Of a stretch of 64,000 nucleotides of DNA, positions 53,238 to 61,577 are shown one piece after another; position 1 is the first letter of the stretch, and each line of letters opens with the position of its first letter. Source of the stretch: an uncultured Eubacteriales bacterium. Lineage in GTDB: Bacteria > Bacillota > Clostridia > Oscillospirales > Oscillospiraceae. Both the position numbers and the translations under genes were made by a program. Where the stretch lies: NCBI GenBank assembly GCA_900555665.1, contig USLX01000001.1:4130-68129 (forward strand), in the 5' to 3' direction. Below the pieces are notes generated by a model. It was not told the origin of the DNA. It made no database searches and saw only the letters and a program-made list of their open reading frames with translations.

Positions 53238-53980
53238 TCCCGTACCTCCAAATCCAGCAAAACTGCCGGGTAATATTGCCGCAGCTCCGTCAAAATCTCT
53301 TCCCGCCGCGCCAGAATCAGCGCCAGCTGCGCCGCCGGCGCCTGAATCCGCGCCGCCCCGGCGAAATACCGCACGCGAAAATCCGTCAACCCCAGCGAGA
53401 ACAAAAAGCCCTCCGCCGCCTCCGTCTTTGCCAGCGCTTCCGCCGTGATCCGCTGCCCCGTGGGCACGCGCGTGGCAAGGCAGGCATAGGCGGGCTTGTC
53501 CCAGGTAAAAAGCCCCGCCGCCTTGGAGCGCGCGCGGATCTCCGCCTTCGTCAGTCCGCATTCCCGCAGCGGCGAGCGAACCTCCAGCTCCCGCAGCGCC
53601 CGCATCCCGGGCCGGTCGCCCGCGTCGTCCGAGGCATTCGTGCCGTCGAGCAGCAGACAATATCCGTCCGCCCGCGCCCGCTGCGTGAGCGTCCCAAAGA
53701 GGTTTCGCTTGCAGTGATAGCACCGGTCCGCCGGATTTTCTGCGACTGCCTCATCCGCCAGTGCATCCAGCTCCAATATCGTCAGCTCCGCACCCACATC
53801 GCGGCAGAGCCGCCGCGCGTCCTCCAGCTCAAAGGCCGGCTGGAAGGCCGTCTTGATAAAATACGGCCGCACATCCGCGCCGCACTGCTTCGCGCTCCAA
53901 AGCAGATACGACGAATCCACGCCCCCCGAAAAGCCCAGTGCCGCCTTCGGATGCCGGGCAAAAAAGTCTGCCAATTCCAT
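53234..53980 (-). CDS. larE: ATP-dependent sacrificial sulfur transferase LarE
   Basis: A 248-aa PP-loop ATPase that puts sulfur into the cofactor precursor. The PP-loop SGGVDSS is at 18-24, RCYHCKR at 86-92, and Cys167 in PAYACLATRVP matches the single cysteine that Lactiplantibacillus LarE sacrifices as sulfur donor, so this is the sacrificial rather than cluster-dependent type. AGGAGG lies 9 nt before the ATG. The gene is preceded by an attenuator and structured leader. Confidence 0.95.
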   Translation of the reverse strand: MELADFFARHPKAALGFSGGVDSSYLLWSAKQCGADVRPYFIKTAFQPAFELEDARRLCRDVGAELTILELDALADEAVAENPADRCYHCKRNLFGTLTQRARADGYCLLLDGTNASDDAGDRPGMRALRELEVRSPLRECGLTKAEIRARSKAAGLFTWDKPAYACLATRVPTGQRITAEALAKTEAAEGFLFSLGLTDFRVRYFAGAARIQAPAAQLALILARREEILTELRQYYPAVLLDLEVRE

Positions 53981-54000
53981 GAAAATCCTCCTGATTTACG

Positions 54001-54040
54001 AAAAAAGGCATACGATCCCTTCTCTGAGATCGTATGCCTT
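54001..54040 (-). terminator. Attenuator terminator directly before larE
   Basis: 13-bp perfect stem AAGGCATACGATC / GATCGTATGCCTT, 10-nt loop, then TTTTTT on the minus strand. It ends only a few bases before the larE ribosome site, as in riboswitch expression platforms. Two tandem copies of GTATG just upstream (minus strand, complement of 54046-54055) could pair with CATAC of the stem to form an antiterminator. Confidence 0.87.
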
Positions 54041-54121
54041 CTGAACATACCATACAAACAGGTTCGTGCCAGGCGAGGCTTCGGCCCCGTGCGGAGCGGT
54101 TCCTCCGCCCCATTCGGGGTT
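54041..54121 (-). ncRNA. Structured leader of larEBC, unclassified riboswitch candidate
   Basis: About 80 nt that fold on the minus strand into three consecutive hairpins: CCCC-GAAT-GGGG (54108-54119), GCGGAG/CTCCGC (54091-54108) and CGGGGC-CGAA-GCCTCG (54074-54089), followed by GCCTGGCACGAACCTG. Position between a promoter and an attenuator suggests a ligand- or protein-sensing leader. I do not recognise a NiCo, cobalamin, Moco, TPP or M-box consensus. The segment CTCGCCTGGCA faintly recalls the 3' part of ZTP aptamers, but their 5' motif is not seen. Confidence 0.55.
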
Positions 54122-54151
54122 ATTCTACCACGCATTCGCCCGGCCCGTCAA
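54122..54151 (-). promoter_or_regulatory. Promoter of the larE leader
   Basis: On the minus strand TTGACG (54146-54151), 18-nt spacer, TAGAAT (54122-54127). The TGA stop codon of the DUF3842 gene lies inside the -35 box. Transcription would start at the beginning of the first leader hairpin. Confidence 0.65.
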
Positions 54152-54561
54152 GCCTCGTCCAAGGTTTTTTCCAGCTCCGTGAGCATAGCGTCCATCAGCC
54201 GCTGCATCCCGAGCTCCGCCACGCCCACAATAAAGTTCGCGCAGTGGTTCACCGGGATGAGAATGCGCTTGGCCGCGCTCTGCCCCACGGCGACGGCCAT
54301 CCGCGGCGTCACCTCGCCAAGCAGCGCATCCGCGATCACGATTCCGACCGGCCCGATGATCACGTCGGCGCGGCGGCAGCAGACCACCACCGCATTTTCG
54401 CCCGTCGCGCCCTCGTCCGCTCCGGCGCGAAGCATCGCGCTCGTCGCCGCCGTGTTCGTCCCGACCGCCGTAATCGTCACCGCCGGAAACCGCTTGCGTA
54501 CCGCCGCAACCACCTGTTTTCCAATTCCGCCCCCCTGGGCATCCATCACCAAAATGTTCAT
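54148..54561 (-). CDS. DUF3842 family protein
   Basis: A 137-aa soluble protein starting MNILVMDAQGGGIGKQVV, with VGTNTAATSAMLRAGADEGATGENAVVV, GPVGIVIADALLGEVT and ILIPVNHCANFIVGV. These are the features of DUF3842, a Clostridial family with a Rossmann-like start and no known function. Here it sits between the nickel-type importer and larE, on the same strand, which suggests a link to nickel or the pincer cofactor. AAGGAG lies 9 nt before the ATG. Confidence 0.85.
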   Translation of the reverse strand: MNILVMDAQGGGIGKQVVAAVRKRFPAVTITAVGTNTAATSAMLRAGADEGATGENAVVVCCRRADVIIGPVGIVIADALLGEVTPRMAVAVGQSAAKRILIPVNHCANFIVGVAELGMQRLMDAMLTELEKTLDEA

Positions 54562-54596
54562 CTTCGCGCTCCTTTTTCCCAAAAACCGCCGCGCGG

Positions 54597-55475
54597 TCAG
54601 AGATTTCCGCCCTCCTGCGCGCCGCTGCGCTGCAGGGTGTTGCCGATCGCCGTCACCGAGAGCAGCGTCGCAATCAAAAATACCCCCGGAATCACCACAA
54701 CCCACCAGCTGTCCGTCAGCAGCGCTTGCTGCGCCAGCGAGAGCATGCTGCCCCACGACACAATCTCCAGCGGCAGTCCAAGCCCGAGAAAGCTGAGCGT
54801 CGACTCCGCCAAAATCGCCCCGCGCACATTCATGACCACCATGAACAAAATGGCCGGCAGGAAGTTCGGTGCCAGATGCTCGCGCAGCAGATGGAAAAAT
54901 CCGCCGCCCATACACCGCGCCGCCAGTACAAACTCGCTGCTCCGCAGCCGCCGCACCTCCGTGCGCACAACCTTCGCAATCCCGGTCCAGCTTGTCAGCC
55001 CGATCACCAGCGACAAACTCCAGACCGATGCCGCGCCCAAAATCGCCTGCAGCAGCACGATCAGCAGCAGATTCGGCACGCTGAGCAAAATTTCCGTCGC
55101 CCGCATCAAAAGCGCGTCGAGCCGCCGCCCCGCGCAGCCGCTCAGACTCCCGAGCACCATCGCGATCCCCGTCGAGATCGCCGTGGCCAGCGCGCCGATC
55201 ACCAGCGACGCCCGCCCGCCGTACCAGATCATGGCGAACAGGTCGCGCCCCATCGCGTCCGTGCCGAACCAAAACTCCCGGCAGGGCGCGCGGTTGCAGT
55301 TTGCAAGATCCATATAGGTCGGGTCGCGCCGCAAAAACAGCCCGCAGCCCAGACACCCGAGCAGGATGACGGCCAAAACAATCCCCGCCAAAACCGGCTT
55401 GCCCCGCAGCCACGGCGTTTTTTTTGCCTCCGGTGTCCTGACCGGCCGCGGCCCGACAATCTGAAAGTCATCCAT
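54597..55475 (-). CDS. Nickel/peptide ABC importer permease (NikC/DppC-like)
   Basis: A 292-aa permease with an N-terminal helix (about 25-46), the FGTDAMGRDLFAMIWYGGRASL motif of DppC/NikC proteins, and the cytoplasmic EAA-like loop (VLAARCMGGGFFHLLREHLAPN). It forms the membrane channel with the NikB-like partner. The ATG has GGGAGG upstream and overlaps the partner gene by 8 nt. Nickel as substrate is inferred from the lar genes downstream. Confidence 0.93.
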   Translation of the reverse strand: MDDFQIVGPRPVRTPEAKKTPWLRGKPVLAGIVLAVILLGCLGCGLFLRRDPTYMDLANCNRAPCREFWFGTDAMGRDLFAMIWYGGRASLVIGALATAISTGIAMVLGSLSGCAGRRLDALLMRATEILLSVPNLLLIVLLQAILGAASVWSLSLVIGLTSWTGIAKVVRTEVRRLRSSEFVLAARCMGGGFFHLLREHLAPNFLPAILFMVVMNVRGAILAESTLSFLGLGLPLEIVSWGSMLSLAQQALLTDSWWVVVIPGVFLIATLLSVTAIGNTLQRSGAQEGGNL

Positions 55476-56460
55476 CGCGTCCGGCCTCCCTTCCGTCCAG
55501 CCTCGGGTCGAGGCGTGCGTTGATCGCCTGTGCCAGCAAGCTGCACGCCATCACCACGGCCCCGGTCAGGATGCAGAGCACCATCAGCAGATTATAGTCC
55601 TGATACCGCGCGCTCTCATAGCTGAGTGTCCCGAGGCCGGGATAGGAAAATACGCTCTCAATGATATAGGTCCCCCCGATGATGTGCGGCACGGAGATGG
55701 CCATGATCGAAAGATACGCCGGCATCACGTTGCGCAGGCAGTGCCGCAGCAGCACCCGCCGCCCGCCCAGGCCCTTGCCCTTTGCCAGCAGCACATAGTC
55801 CGCCCGCAGCTCCTCCAGCAGCCGGTTGCGCACCAGATAGGCATAATACCACAGATGCCCCAGTACCACGACCGTCACCGGCAGCACCAGATGCCGCGCC
55901 CGGTCGGAAAAGCCGCCCGCGCTGCCCACGCTGTAGGCCCCCGAGCTCGGCAGCCACCGCAGCTGCACCGCAAAAATCAAAATCAGCACCAGCGACAGCC
56001 AAAACTCCGGCACGCAGCTCATCGCTGTCCCCACGCGGCAGCAAACCCGGTCAAAAACCGATCCTTCCTTCCACGCGCACAACACGCCGAGCCCCAGCGA
56101 CAGCACGAAAATCAGCAAAAAACCGATCCCACCCAGCCGCAGCGTATACGGCAGCCGCGACCAGATCAGCTCCAGCACGTCCATTTTGTACTGATAGGAA
56201 ATGCCAAACTCACCCCGCAGCGCCCCGCGCAGCCAGGCCAGATACTGCGTCAAAACCGGCGCGTCCAGCCCCAGCTTTTCGGTGGCCCAGGCCCGCTCCG
56301 CCGGGGTCATTTTCTCCACGCGGTCGCCGAAATACGCCCGCAGCGGATCGCCCGGCGCCATCCGTGCGATGACAAACACCAGGAAGGATAAAATCAGCAC
56401 GCTCAGCAAAAACAGCGCCAGCGTCCGCAGCGCGGCGGCCATGCCGCGTCGTTGCCTCAT
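55468..56460 (-). CDS. Nickel/peptide ABC importer permease (NikB/DppB-like)
   Basis: A 330-aa permease with six helices. Hallmarks are FVFVIARMAPGDPLRAYFG near the start, YLAWLRGALRGEFGISYQY, and the EAA loop YVLLAKGKGLGGRRVLLRHCLRN. The ATG at 56460 has GGAGG close upstream and overlaps the ATPase stop as ATGA. It is the partner of the NikC-like permease. Confidence 0.93.
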   Translation of the reverse strand: MRQRRGMAAALRTLALFLLSVLILSFLVFVIARMAPGDPLRAYFGDRVEKMTPAERAWATEKLGLDAPVLTQYLAWLRGALRGEFGISYQYKMDVLELIWSRLPYTLRLGGIGFLLIFVLSLGLGVLCAWKEGSVFDRVCCRVGTAMSCVPEFWLSLVLILIFAVQLRWLPSSGAYSVGSAGGFSDRARHLVLPVTVVVLGHLWYYAYLVRNRLLEELRADYVLLAKGKGLGGRRVLLRHCLRNVMPAYLSIMAISVPHIIGGTYIIESVFSYPGLGTLSYESARYQDYNLLMVLCILTGAVVMACSLLAQAINARLDPRLDGREAGRDG

Positions 56461-57359
56461 GCCTCCGCGCCCCCTTCCAAAACAAAATGCCCCGGCGCAG
56501 CTTCCACCAGCTGCCCGTCCCGGCAAAATTCCGCTTCCTCAAAGCGCAGAATCTTCCGCGCCCGTTCCCGCAGCGGGTCGGGCAGGGGAATGGCCGAGAG
56601 CAGCGCGCGGGTATACCCGTGCAGCGGCCGGGAAAACAGCTCCTCCGTCTCCGCGCATTCCACCAGCTTCCCCCGGTACATCACACCCACCCGGTCGCAC
56701 AGATACCGGACGAGCGACAGGTCGTGCGCAATGAACAAAAACGTAAAGCCGTGCTCGGCCTGCAGATGCCGGAACAGATTGATGATCTGCGCCTGAATGG
56801 ACACATCCAGCGACGAGACCGGCTCATCGGCCACCAGCAGCTCCGGCTCCATCGCCAGCGCCCGCGCAATGGCCACTCTCTGCCGCTGCCCGCCGGAAAG
56901 TTCCGGCGGATACTTGTCCAGATACTCCGCATCCAGTCCCACATACTTCATCTGAAACGCGGCCTCCGCGCGCGCAGAGCCCCGCGCCGTGCTCCGCCGT
57001 GCAATGCGCAGCGGCTCCGTGATACAATCTCCTACCGTCCGTTTCGGATCGAGGCTCGACGTCGGATCCTGAAAGATCATCTGCCTGCTTTGCTGCAGAT
57101 ACCGCCGGTTCGCGCGAAACTGCGCCGCGTCTGCCACGTCGATCCCGTGAAACAGGATCCGTCCTACCTCCGGCCGGTAGAGATTCATGATGCACCGCGC
57201 CGCCGTCGACTTTCCGGAGCCCGATTCTCCGACCAACCCGAAAATCTCGCCCCGCCGTACAGAAAACGACAGATCTTCTACCGCCCGCACGCGCAGGCCC
57301 CGCACGGGGCAGAAGCTGTGCGTCAAATGCTCCACCGAGAGCAGAATTTCCTCATTCAT
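56457..57359 (-). CDS. ABC importer ATPase (NikE/DppF-like)
   Basis: A 300-aa ATP-binding subunit. Walker A GESGSGKST, Q-loop, signature LSGGQRQRVAIARAL, Walker B LLVADEPVSSLD and switch His (FIAHDLSLV) are complete. The C-terminal extension with the oligopeptide/nickel-type segment (GKLVECAETEELF..HGYTRALLSAIP) is typical of DppF/NikE. It energises uptake together with the preceding ATPase. AGGAGG lies 9 nt before the ATG; it overlaps the neighbouring genes on both sides. Confidence 0.94.
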   Translation of the reverse strand: MNEEILLSVEHLTHSFCPVRGLRVRAVEDLSFSVRRGEIFGLVGESGSGKSTAARCIMNLYRPEVGRILFHGIDVADAAQFRANRRYLQQSRQMIFQDPTSSLDPKRTVGDCITEPLRIARRSTARGSARAEAAFQMKYVGLDAEYLDKYPPELSGGQRQRVAIARALAMEPELLVADEPVSSLDVSIQAQIINLFRHLQAEHGFTFLFIAHDLSLVRYLCDRVGVMYRGKLVECAETEELFSRPLHGYTRALLSAIPLPDPLRERARKILRFEEAEFCRDGQLVEAAPGHFVLEGGAEA

Positions 57360-58362
57360 GCCAGCGTCCTCCTACCGGCGGCGCAACCTTCGGCGCGCGC
57401 GGATCGAGCAGCCAGGTGGCCGCGTAGTGGGTGTCAGTGATTTGAAACATTGGCGGCGCCTCGCGATAGTCGATCCCGAGCGCATACGCATTCCGCGCGG
57501 CGAAGGCATCGCCGGCCGGCGGATCGATGAGCGTCGGCGGCATCCCGGGAATGGTGTAGAGCGGCTCGCCGTGCCGCGCCAGTGCCGGCAGCGCCCGCAG
57601 CAGCGCCCAGGTATAGGGATGGCGCGGGTCATAATAGACCTCCTCCGCCGTCCCGAGTTCCACGATCCGCCCCGCATACATCACCGCCACGCGGTCGGCC
57701 ACCCGGGCCACCACACCGAGATCGTGCGACACGAGCACCGTCGCCGTCCCGAGCTTTTGCTGTACGTCCCGCAGCAGATCCAAAATCTGCGCCTGAATCG
57801 TCACGTCCAGCGCCGTCGTCGGCTCGTCAGCGAAGAGAAGTTTGGGTTTCCCCGCCAGCGCAATGGCAAGCACCACCCGCTGGCGCATCCCGCCGGAGAG
57901 CTGGTGCGGGTAGAGCGCCATCCGCTCCGCCGCCCGCTCGATCCCGACCAGCGCCAAAAGCTCCTCCACGCGCGCGGAGACCGTCTTGCGTGAAGCTCCC
58001 GGATTTTGCACGCGCACCGCCTCGGCAATCTGGCTGCCGACGGTCATGCTGGGGTTCAGCGCCGTCATCGGATCCTGAAATACCATGGAAAACAGCCGCC
58101 CCCGCAGCCTGCGCATCTCGCGCTCAGAGTAGCGCGCAATGTCCACGCCCCCGGCCAGCACCTCGCCCTCTACGCGCGCGGAGCCCGGCAGCAGATGCAA
58201 AATAGCCCGGCACATCGCGCTCTTGCCGCAGCCGGATTCCCCAACCACGGCCAAAACCTCGCCCGGCCGCACCGAAAAGCTGACGCCCCGCACTGCCTGC
58301 ACGTCCCCGCGCGGCGAGGCGTAGGTCACAGATAAATTTTTGACTTCCAACAGCTCCGACAT
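57352..58362 (-). CDS. ABC importer ATPase (NikD/DppD-like)
   Basis: A 336-aa ATP-binding subunit with Walker [10 protein letters not shown], signature [15 protein letters not shown], Walker [13 protein letters not shown] and [12 protein letters not shown]. The C-terminal oligopeptide-transporter extension ([14 protein letters not shown]..) is present, but it lacks the four-cysteine cluster seen in some DppD proteins. The ATG at 58362 with GAGGAACGTT upstream is preferred to the codon four positions earlier. It is the first gene after the binding protein, separated by about 230 nt of repeat modules. Confidence 0.93.
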   Translation of the reverse strand: MSELLEVKNLSVTYASPRGDVQAVRGVSFSVRPGEVLAVVGESGCGKSAMCRAILHLLPGSARVEGEVLAGGVDIARYSEREMRRLRGRLFSMVFQDPMTALNPSMTVGSQIAEAVRVQNPGASRKTVSARVEELLALVGIERAAERMALYPHQLSGGMRQRVVLAIALAGKPKLLFADEPTTALDVTIQAQILDLLRDVQQKLGTATVLVSHDLGVVARVADRVAVMYAGRIVELGTAEEVYYDPRHPYTWALLRALPALARHGEPLYTIPGMPPTLIDPPAGDAFAARNAYALGIDYREAPPMFQITDTHYAATWLLDPRAPKVAPPVGGRWHE

Positions 58363-58489
58363 AACGTTCCTCATAAACGCGCAAACGCAGGGGGCATCCC
58401 CGCCCCCTGTGTCCGCCGGTTTCTATTTGATGAATTGGGTATTTGCAATGTGCCAGATGATCGTTGCAAGGGCCGATGCCCTCATCGGC

Positions 58490-58590
58490 CCATCCGAAGG
58501 CTCCCCCTCCGGGGGAGCTGTCACGGCAAAGCCGTGACTGAGAGGGGACTGTCGCCGAAGGCGACTGGGGGAGCTCCCGCGGGAATCAAC
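58490..58590. repeat. Modular intergenic repeats inside the importer cluster
   Basis: Contains GGCTCCCCCTCCGGGGGAGC, the stem GTCACGGCAAAGCCGTGAC and GTCGCCGAAGGCGAC, with the TGGGGGAG end also found at 48360 and 63770. It separates the binding-protein gene from the ATPase genes and may reduce downstream expression. The gap 58363-58594 holds nothing else recognisable. Confidence 0.72.
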
Positions 58591-58594
58591 GTGC

Positions 58595-60178
58595 TCAGTC
58601 GAGCGTCCACGTCTCGACGTTCCAGAAGATCCCGACGCCGTGGTGGCCCATAACGGTCTCCGTGTCGATGCCGTGCAGCCGGCTCGTCGCGACATAGTTC
58701 GCGTCGATGTAGCAGATGAAGGCGTAGGCCGGATCGTTCGCCAGCGCAACCTGGAATTCGTCGTAATACTGCTTGCGCACCGCCGGGTCGCTCGACTCGC
58801 GTGCCTTCGTCAGCGCCTCGTCGACTTCGGCGTTCGAATAACCGGAGTAATTCGCGCCCTTGTCCGTGCCGAACACCTTATAGGTGTGGTCGTCCGCGTC
58901 AAACGGACTGCCCCAGCCGATGAGACACGCCATCTGCCCGCCCCAGTCCATCACGGCCGGGATGTCCACCGTGCAGTGGATGCCCACCTCGCGCAGTTGC
59001 TGTGCGGCGGCCTGGGCGATGTCGATGCGATCCTGTTCTCCGGACATGACGCTGATCGTGAAGGCGATCTCCGCGCCGCCGCGCTCATAATAGCCGTCCG
59101 CGCCCATCACGCAGCCCGCATCCTCCAAAATCTGCTTTGCCTTCTCCGGATGATAGTCGTAGTGCTCGACGTTTTCATTGTTGTAGATATTCCGCTGCAG
59201 CGGCCCGTAGGCGGGCATGCCCTGCCCGAGCAGCACGGCGTCCACAATGGCCTGCCGGTCGAGGGCGTAGCAGATCGCCGGGATGAGGTCGCGGTTTTCC
59301 TGCCAATATTCGTTCCAGAAGTTGAAGAGAATGCCGCGGTAATCGCTCGTCTTCATGTCGTAGCTGGTATACCCGTCCTTGCCCTGGAACTGCGCGGCGT
59401 TTTTCGGATCGAGCAGCGCAAGGTCGAGTTCACCGGACTCCAGCTGCAGCGCCTGCGCGTTGTCATCCGGCACGATTTTAAACACGATCCGCTCGATGTT
59501 CGGCGCGCCTCGATAATAGTCCTCGTTCCGCACCAGAATGATCGCCTGCGCCGGATCCCAGCGCTCGAGCTTGTAGGGGCCCGTGCCGACCGGTGCACGG
59601 AAAAATGCCGACTCCTGCCAGTCCTCACCCGCAAGCAAATGCTCCGGCAGAACGGCCATCGTCATATAGTCGAGAAACGCCACATTCGGCGCGGACAGGC
59701 GGAAGGCGACCGTCCGGGCATCCACCACCGTAATCTCTTCCACATCTTCAAAGTTCGGCGCGTTTTCCGATCCGTTGTCCGGATCCATGATCGCCTCGAT
59801 GGTAAATTTGACGTCGCCCGCCGTAACCGGCTCCCCGTCGTGCCATTTCAGCCCTTCGCGCAGATAAAATGTATAGGTGTTCGTCTCCTCGTCCACGTCC
59901 CAGCGTTCGGCCAATCCCGGTACAACGTTGTTCTCTCCGTCGTGCGCCGTCAGCCCGTCAAAGAGCAGCAGGTTGATCTCCCCGTGCTCGTCCATGGCTG
60001 GGTTGATGCGCGTGTAGTCCGCCGAGCCGTAGGTCAGCGTGCTGCCCTCCGTGCCGTCAGCCATCGCGGTCTGTGCCGCGTCGGGTGTGGTGGTGTCGGT
60101 GGGAGCAGTGGTTTTTGCGCAGGCTGCCAGCGAGAGCAGCATGCCGAGCGCCAAAAGCGCCGCCAGAATTTTTTTCAT
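58595..60178 (-). CDS. Family-5 solute-binding lipoprotein (nickel/peptide type)
   Basis: A 527-aa SBP_bac_5 protein. The lipoprotein signal ends LLSLAAC (Cys near residue 21), followed by a Thr/Asp-rich linker. Domain features include LLLFDGLTAHDGENNVVPGLAERW, YTFYLREGLKWHDGEPVTAGDVKFT, and the hinge segment VGTGPYKLERWDPAQ. Such proteins bind peptides, opines or nickel chelates; the lar genes downstream favour nickel, and several histidines near the end (MGHHGVGIFW) are noted but not diagnostic. GGAGGA precedes the ATG. First gene of the cluster. Confidence 0.9.
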   Translation of the reverse strand: MKKILAALLALGMLLSLAACAKTTAPTDTTTPDAAQTAMADGTEGSTLTYGSADYTRINPAMDEHGEINLLLFDGLTAHDGENNVVPGLAERWDVDEETNTYTFYLREGLKWHDGEPVTAGDVKFTIEAIMDPDNGSENAPNFEDVEEITVVDARTVAFRLSAPNVAFLDYMTMAVLPEHLLAGEDWQESAFFRAPVGTGPYKLERWDPAQAIILVRNEDYYRGAPNIERIVFKIVPDDNAQALQLESGELDLALLDPKNAAQFQGKDGYTSYDMKTSDYRGILFNFWNEYWQENRDLIPAICYALDRQAIVDAVLLGQGMPAYGPLQRNIYNNENVEHYDYHPEKAKQILEDAGCVMGADGYYERGGAEIAFTISVMSGEQDRIDIAQAAAQQLREVGIHCTVDIPAVMDWGGQMACLIGWGSPFDADDHTYKVFGTDKGANYSGYSNAEVDEALTKARESSDPAVRKQYYDEFQVALANDPAYAFICYIDANYVATSRLHGIDTETVMGHHGVGIFWNVETWTLD

Positions 60179-60241
60179 CGTTCCTCCAAAAAGTTCAGGC
60201 TTCAGCCTCGTTCTGCCAGACTTCAGCCTGACGCTTCCCGT

Positions 60242-60270
60242 ATTTTATCAGACTGATGCGTTGCTGTGAA
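60242..60270 (-). promoter_or_regulatory. Promoter of the importer cluster
   Basis: On the minus strand TTCACA (60265-60270), 17-nt spacer, TAAAAT (60242-60247). Two copies of CTTCAGCCT (plus strand, about 60202 and 60223) lie between promoter and gene and are a candidate regulatory site. Confidence 0.72.
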
Positions 60271-60354
60271 GCTCCCTGGGGGGATATAATTTTGAAACCG
60301 CCGGCAAAAAGTTTCAGCGCCCCCAAAAACGTATAAAAAATTATATAAACGATC

Positions 60355-60383
60355 TTGACAACGTAGAAAAAATTCTATATACT
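60355..60383 (+). promoter_or_regulatory. Promoter of the D-amino-acid operon
   Basis: Perfect TTGACA (60355-60360), 17-nt spacer, TATACT (60378-60383), about 76 nt before the first start codon. Confidence 0.9.
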
Positions 60384-60458
60384 GCGAATAGAAGAAAAAA
60401 CAGGAAGTTCCGAAGAAATACCTGCGTACATTCGCCATCAGCGAAGGAGGCCTTTACG

Positions 60459-61568
60459 ATGCGATACCTGGAATTGGACACTCCATCCCTGCTCATCGAC
60501 CGGGAACGGCTGATGAAAAACCTGAACGAAATGCAGTCCTATGCAGACGCGCACGGCGCAGCCCTCCGCCCGCATACAAAGACGCACAAATGCCCGGAGA
60601 TCGCCAAACTGCAGCTTGCCGCCGGCGCCTGCGGCTTCGCCGTGGCCAAGGTCGGCGAGGCCGAAGCAATGGCGGCGGCCGGGCTCGATGACATTTTCAT
60701 CGCCAACGAGATTGTCGGCGAGAAAAAGCTCCGCCGCATTGCCGCGCTGGCAAGGCACGGCGTGAAGCTTGCCTTCGGCGTGGACACGCCCTGCCAGGTG
60801 ACGGCGGCGGAGGCCGTCTTCGCGCAGGAGGGCGTCTCCGTGCCGGTGCTCATCGAGATCGAAGTCGGCGAAAACCGCTCCGGCATCCTTTCGGAAACCG
60901 ACTTTCTCGCGCTGCTCGATGCCATCCGCGCCTGTCCGCACGTCCCGTTCGGCGGCATTTTCTCGCACGACGGCAACAGCTACTCCGCGCCTGATCTCGC
61001 TGCCCTCCGCGCGCTGTCAGAAGGCGCGCAGCGCCGCACGCTGCACTTTGCAGCCCTCGCCGCCGCGCAGGATATGCCCTGCCGGACGGTCAGCTACGGC
61101 GCCACGCCCACCTTTATGAACCACGTCGACATCCTTCCCGGCATCACCGAGCTTCGCCCCGGAACCTATGCCCTCATGGATGCCTCGCAGGGCCACGCCA
61201 TCGGCACACTGGATCGCTGCGCGGCCACCGTGCTCGCCACAGTCATCAGCCGCCCGACGCCGGAGCGTACCATCCTCGATGTCGGCGCGAAGGGCCTCAC
61301 GATGCAGTCCCGCACCGAGGGCCTCTGCGCCACCCCCGGCAAGGGCACACTCTATGACCAGCCGGATGTCCACATTGAAAAGGTCTTCGACGAGCACGCC
61401 ATCATCAACGACCCATCGTTCCGCGCGTCCGTCGCCGTCGGCGAAAAGGTGCGCATCATCCCGGTGCATATCTGCCCCGTCTGCAACCTCTATGAGCGGG
61501 CATATCTCATTTCCGGGGACGAAGTCGTGCAGGAGCTGGACATCGCCGCGCGCGGCAAGCTGCAGTAA
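60459..61568 (+). CDS. D-threonine aldolase / D-serine dehydratase-like PLP enzyme
   Basis: A 369-aa fold-type III PLP enzyme with an alanine-racemase-type N-terminal barrel. The PLP lysine is in RPHTKTHK (K41), and the C-terminal D-serine-dehydratase-like domain carries VHICPVCNLY, whose His and Cys bind the metal in this family. Members split D-threonine or D-beta-hydroxy amino acids, or dehydrate D-serine. AAGGAGG lies 9 nt before the ATG. It leads an operon with a YheO-type regulator, RidA and a ThrC-like enzyme. Confidence 0.92.
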   Translation: MRYLELDTPSLLIDRERLMKNLNEMQSYADAHGAALRPHTKTHKCPEIAKLQLAAGACGFAVAKVGEAEAMAAAGLDDIFIANEIVGEKKLRRIAALARHGVKLAFGVDTPCQVTAAEAVFAQEGVSVPVLIEIEVGENRSGILSETDFLALLDAIRACPHVPFGGIFSHDGNSYSAPDLAALRALSEGAQRRTLHFAALAAAQDMPCRTVSYGATPTFMNHVDILPGITELRPGTYALMDASQGHAIGTLDRCAATVLATVISRPTPERTILDVGAKGLTMQSRTEGLCATPGKGTLYDQPDVHIEKVFDEHAIINDPSFRASVAVGEKVRIIPVHICPVCNLYERAYLISGDEVVQELDIAARGKLQ

Positions 61569-61577
61569 GGAGAAGCC

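Noticed and set aside
54041..54121. A ZTP riboswitch before larE
   Set aside because: Only the CTCGCCTGGCA segment resembles the 3' motif; the conserved 5' part of the ZTP aptamer is not found, so the class was left open.
54562..55413. An upstream extension of the DUF3842 frame
   Set aside because: It is an out-of-frame reading of the NikC-like permease; homology and the AAGGAG site place the start at 54561.
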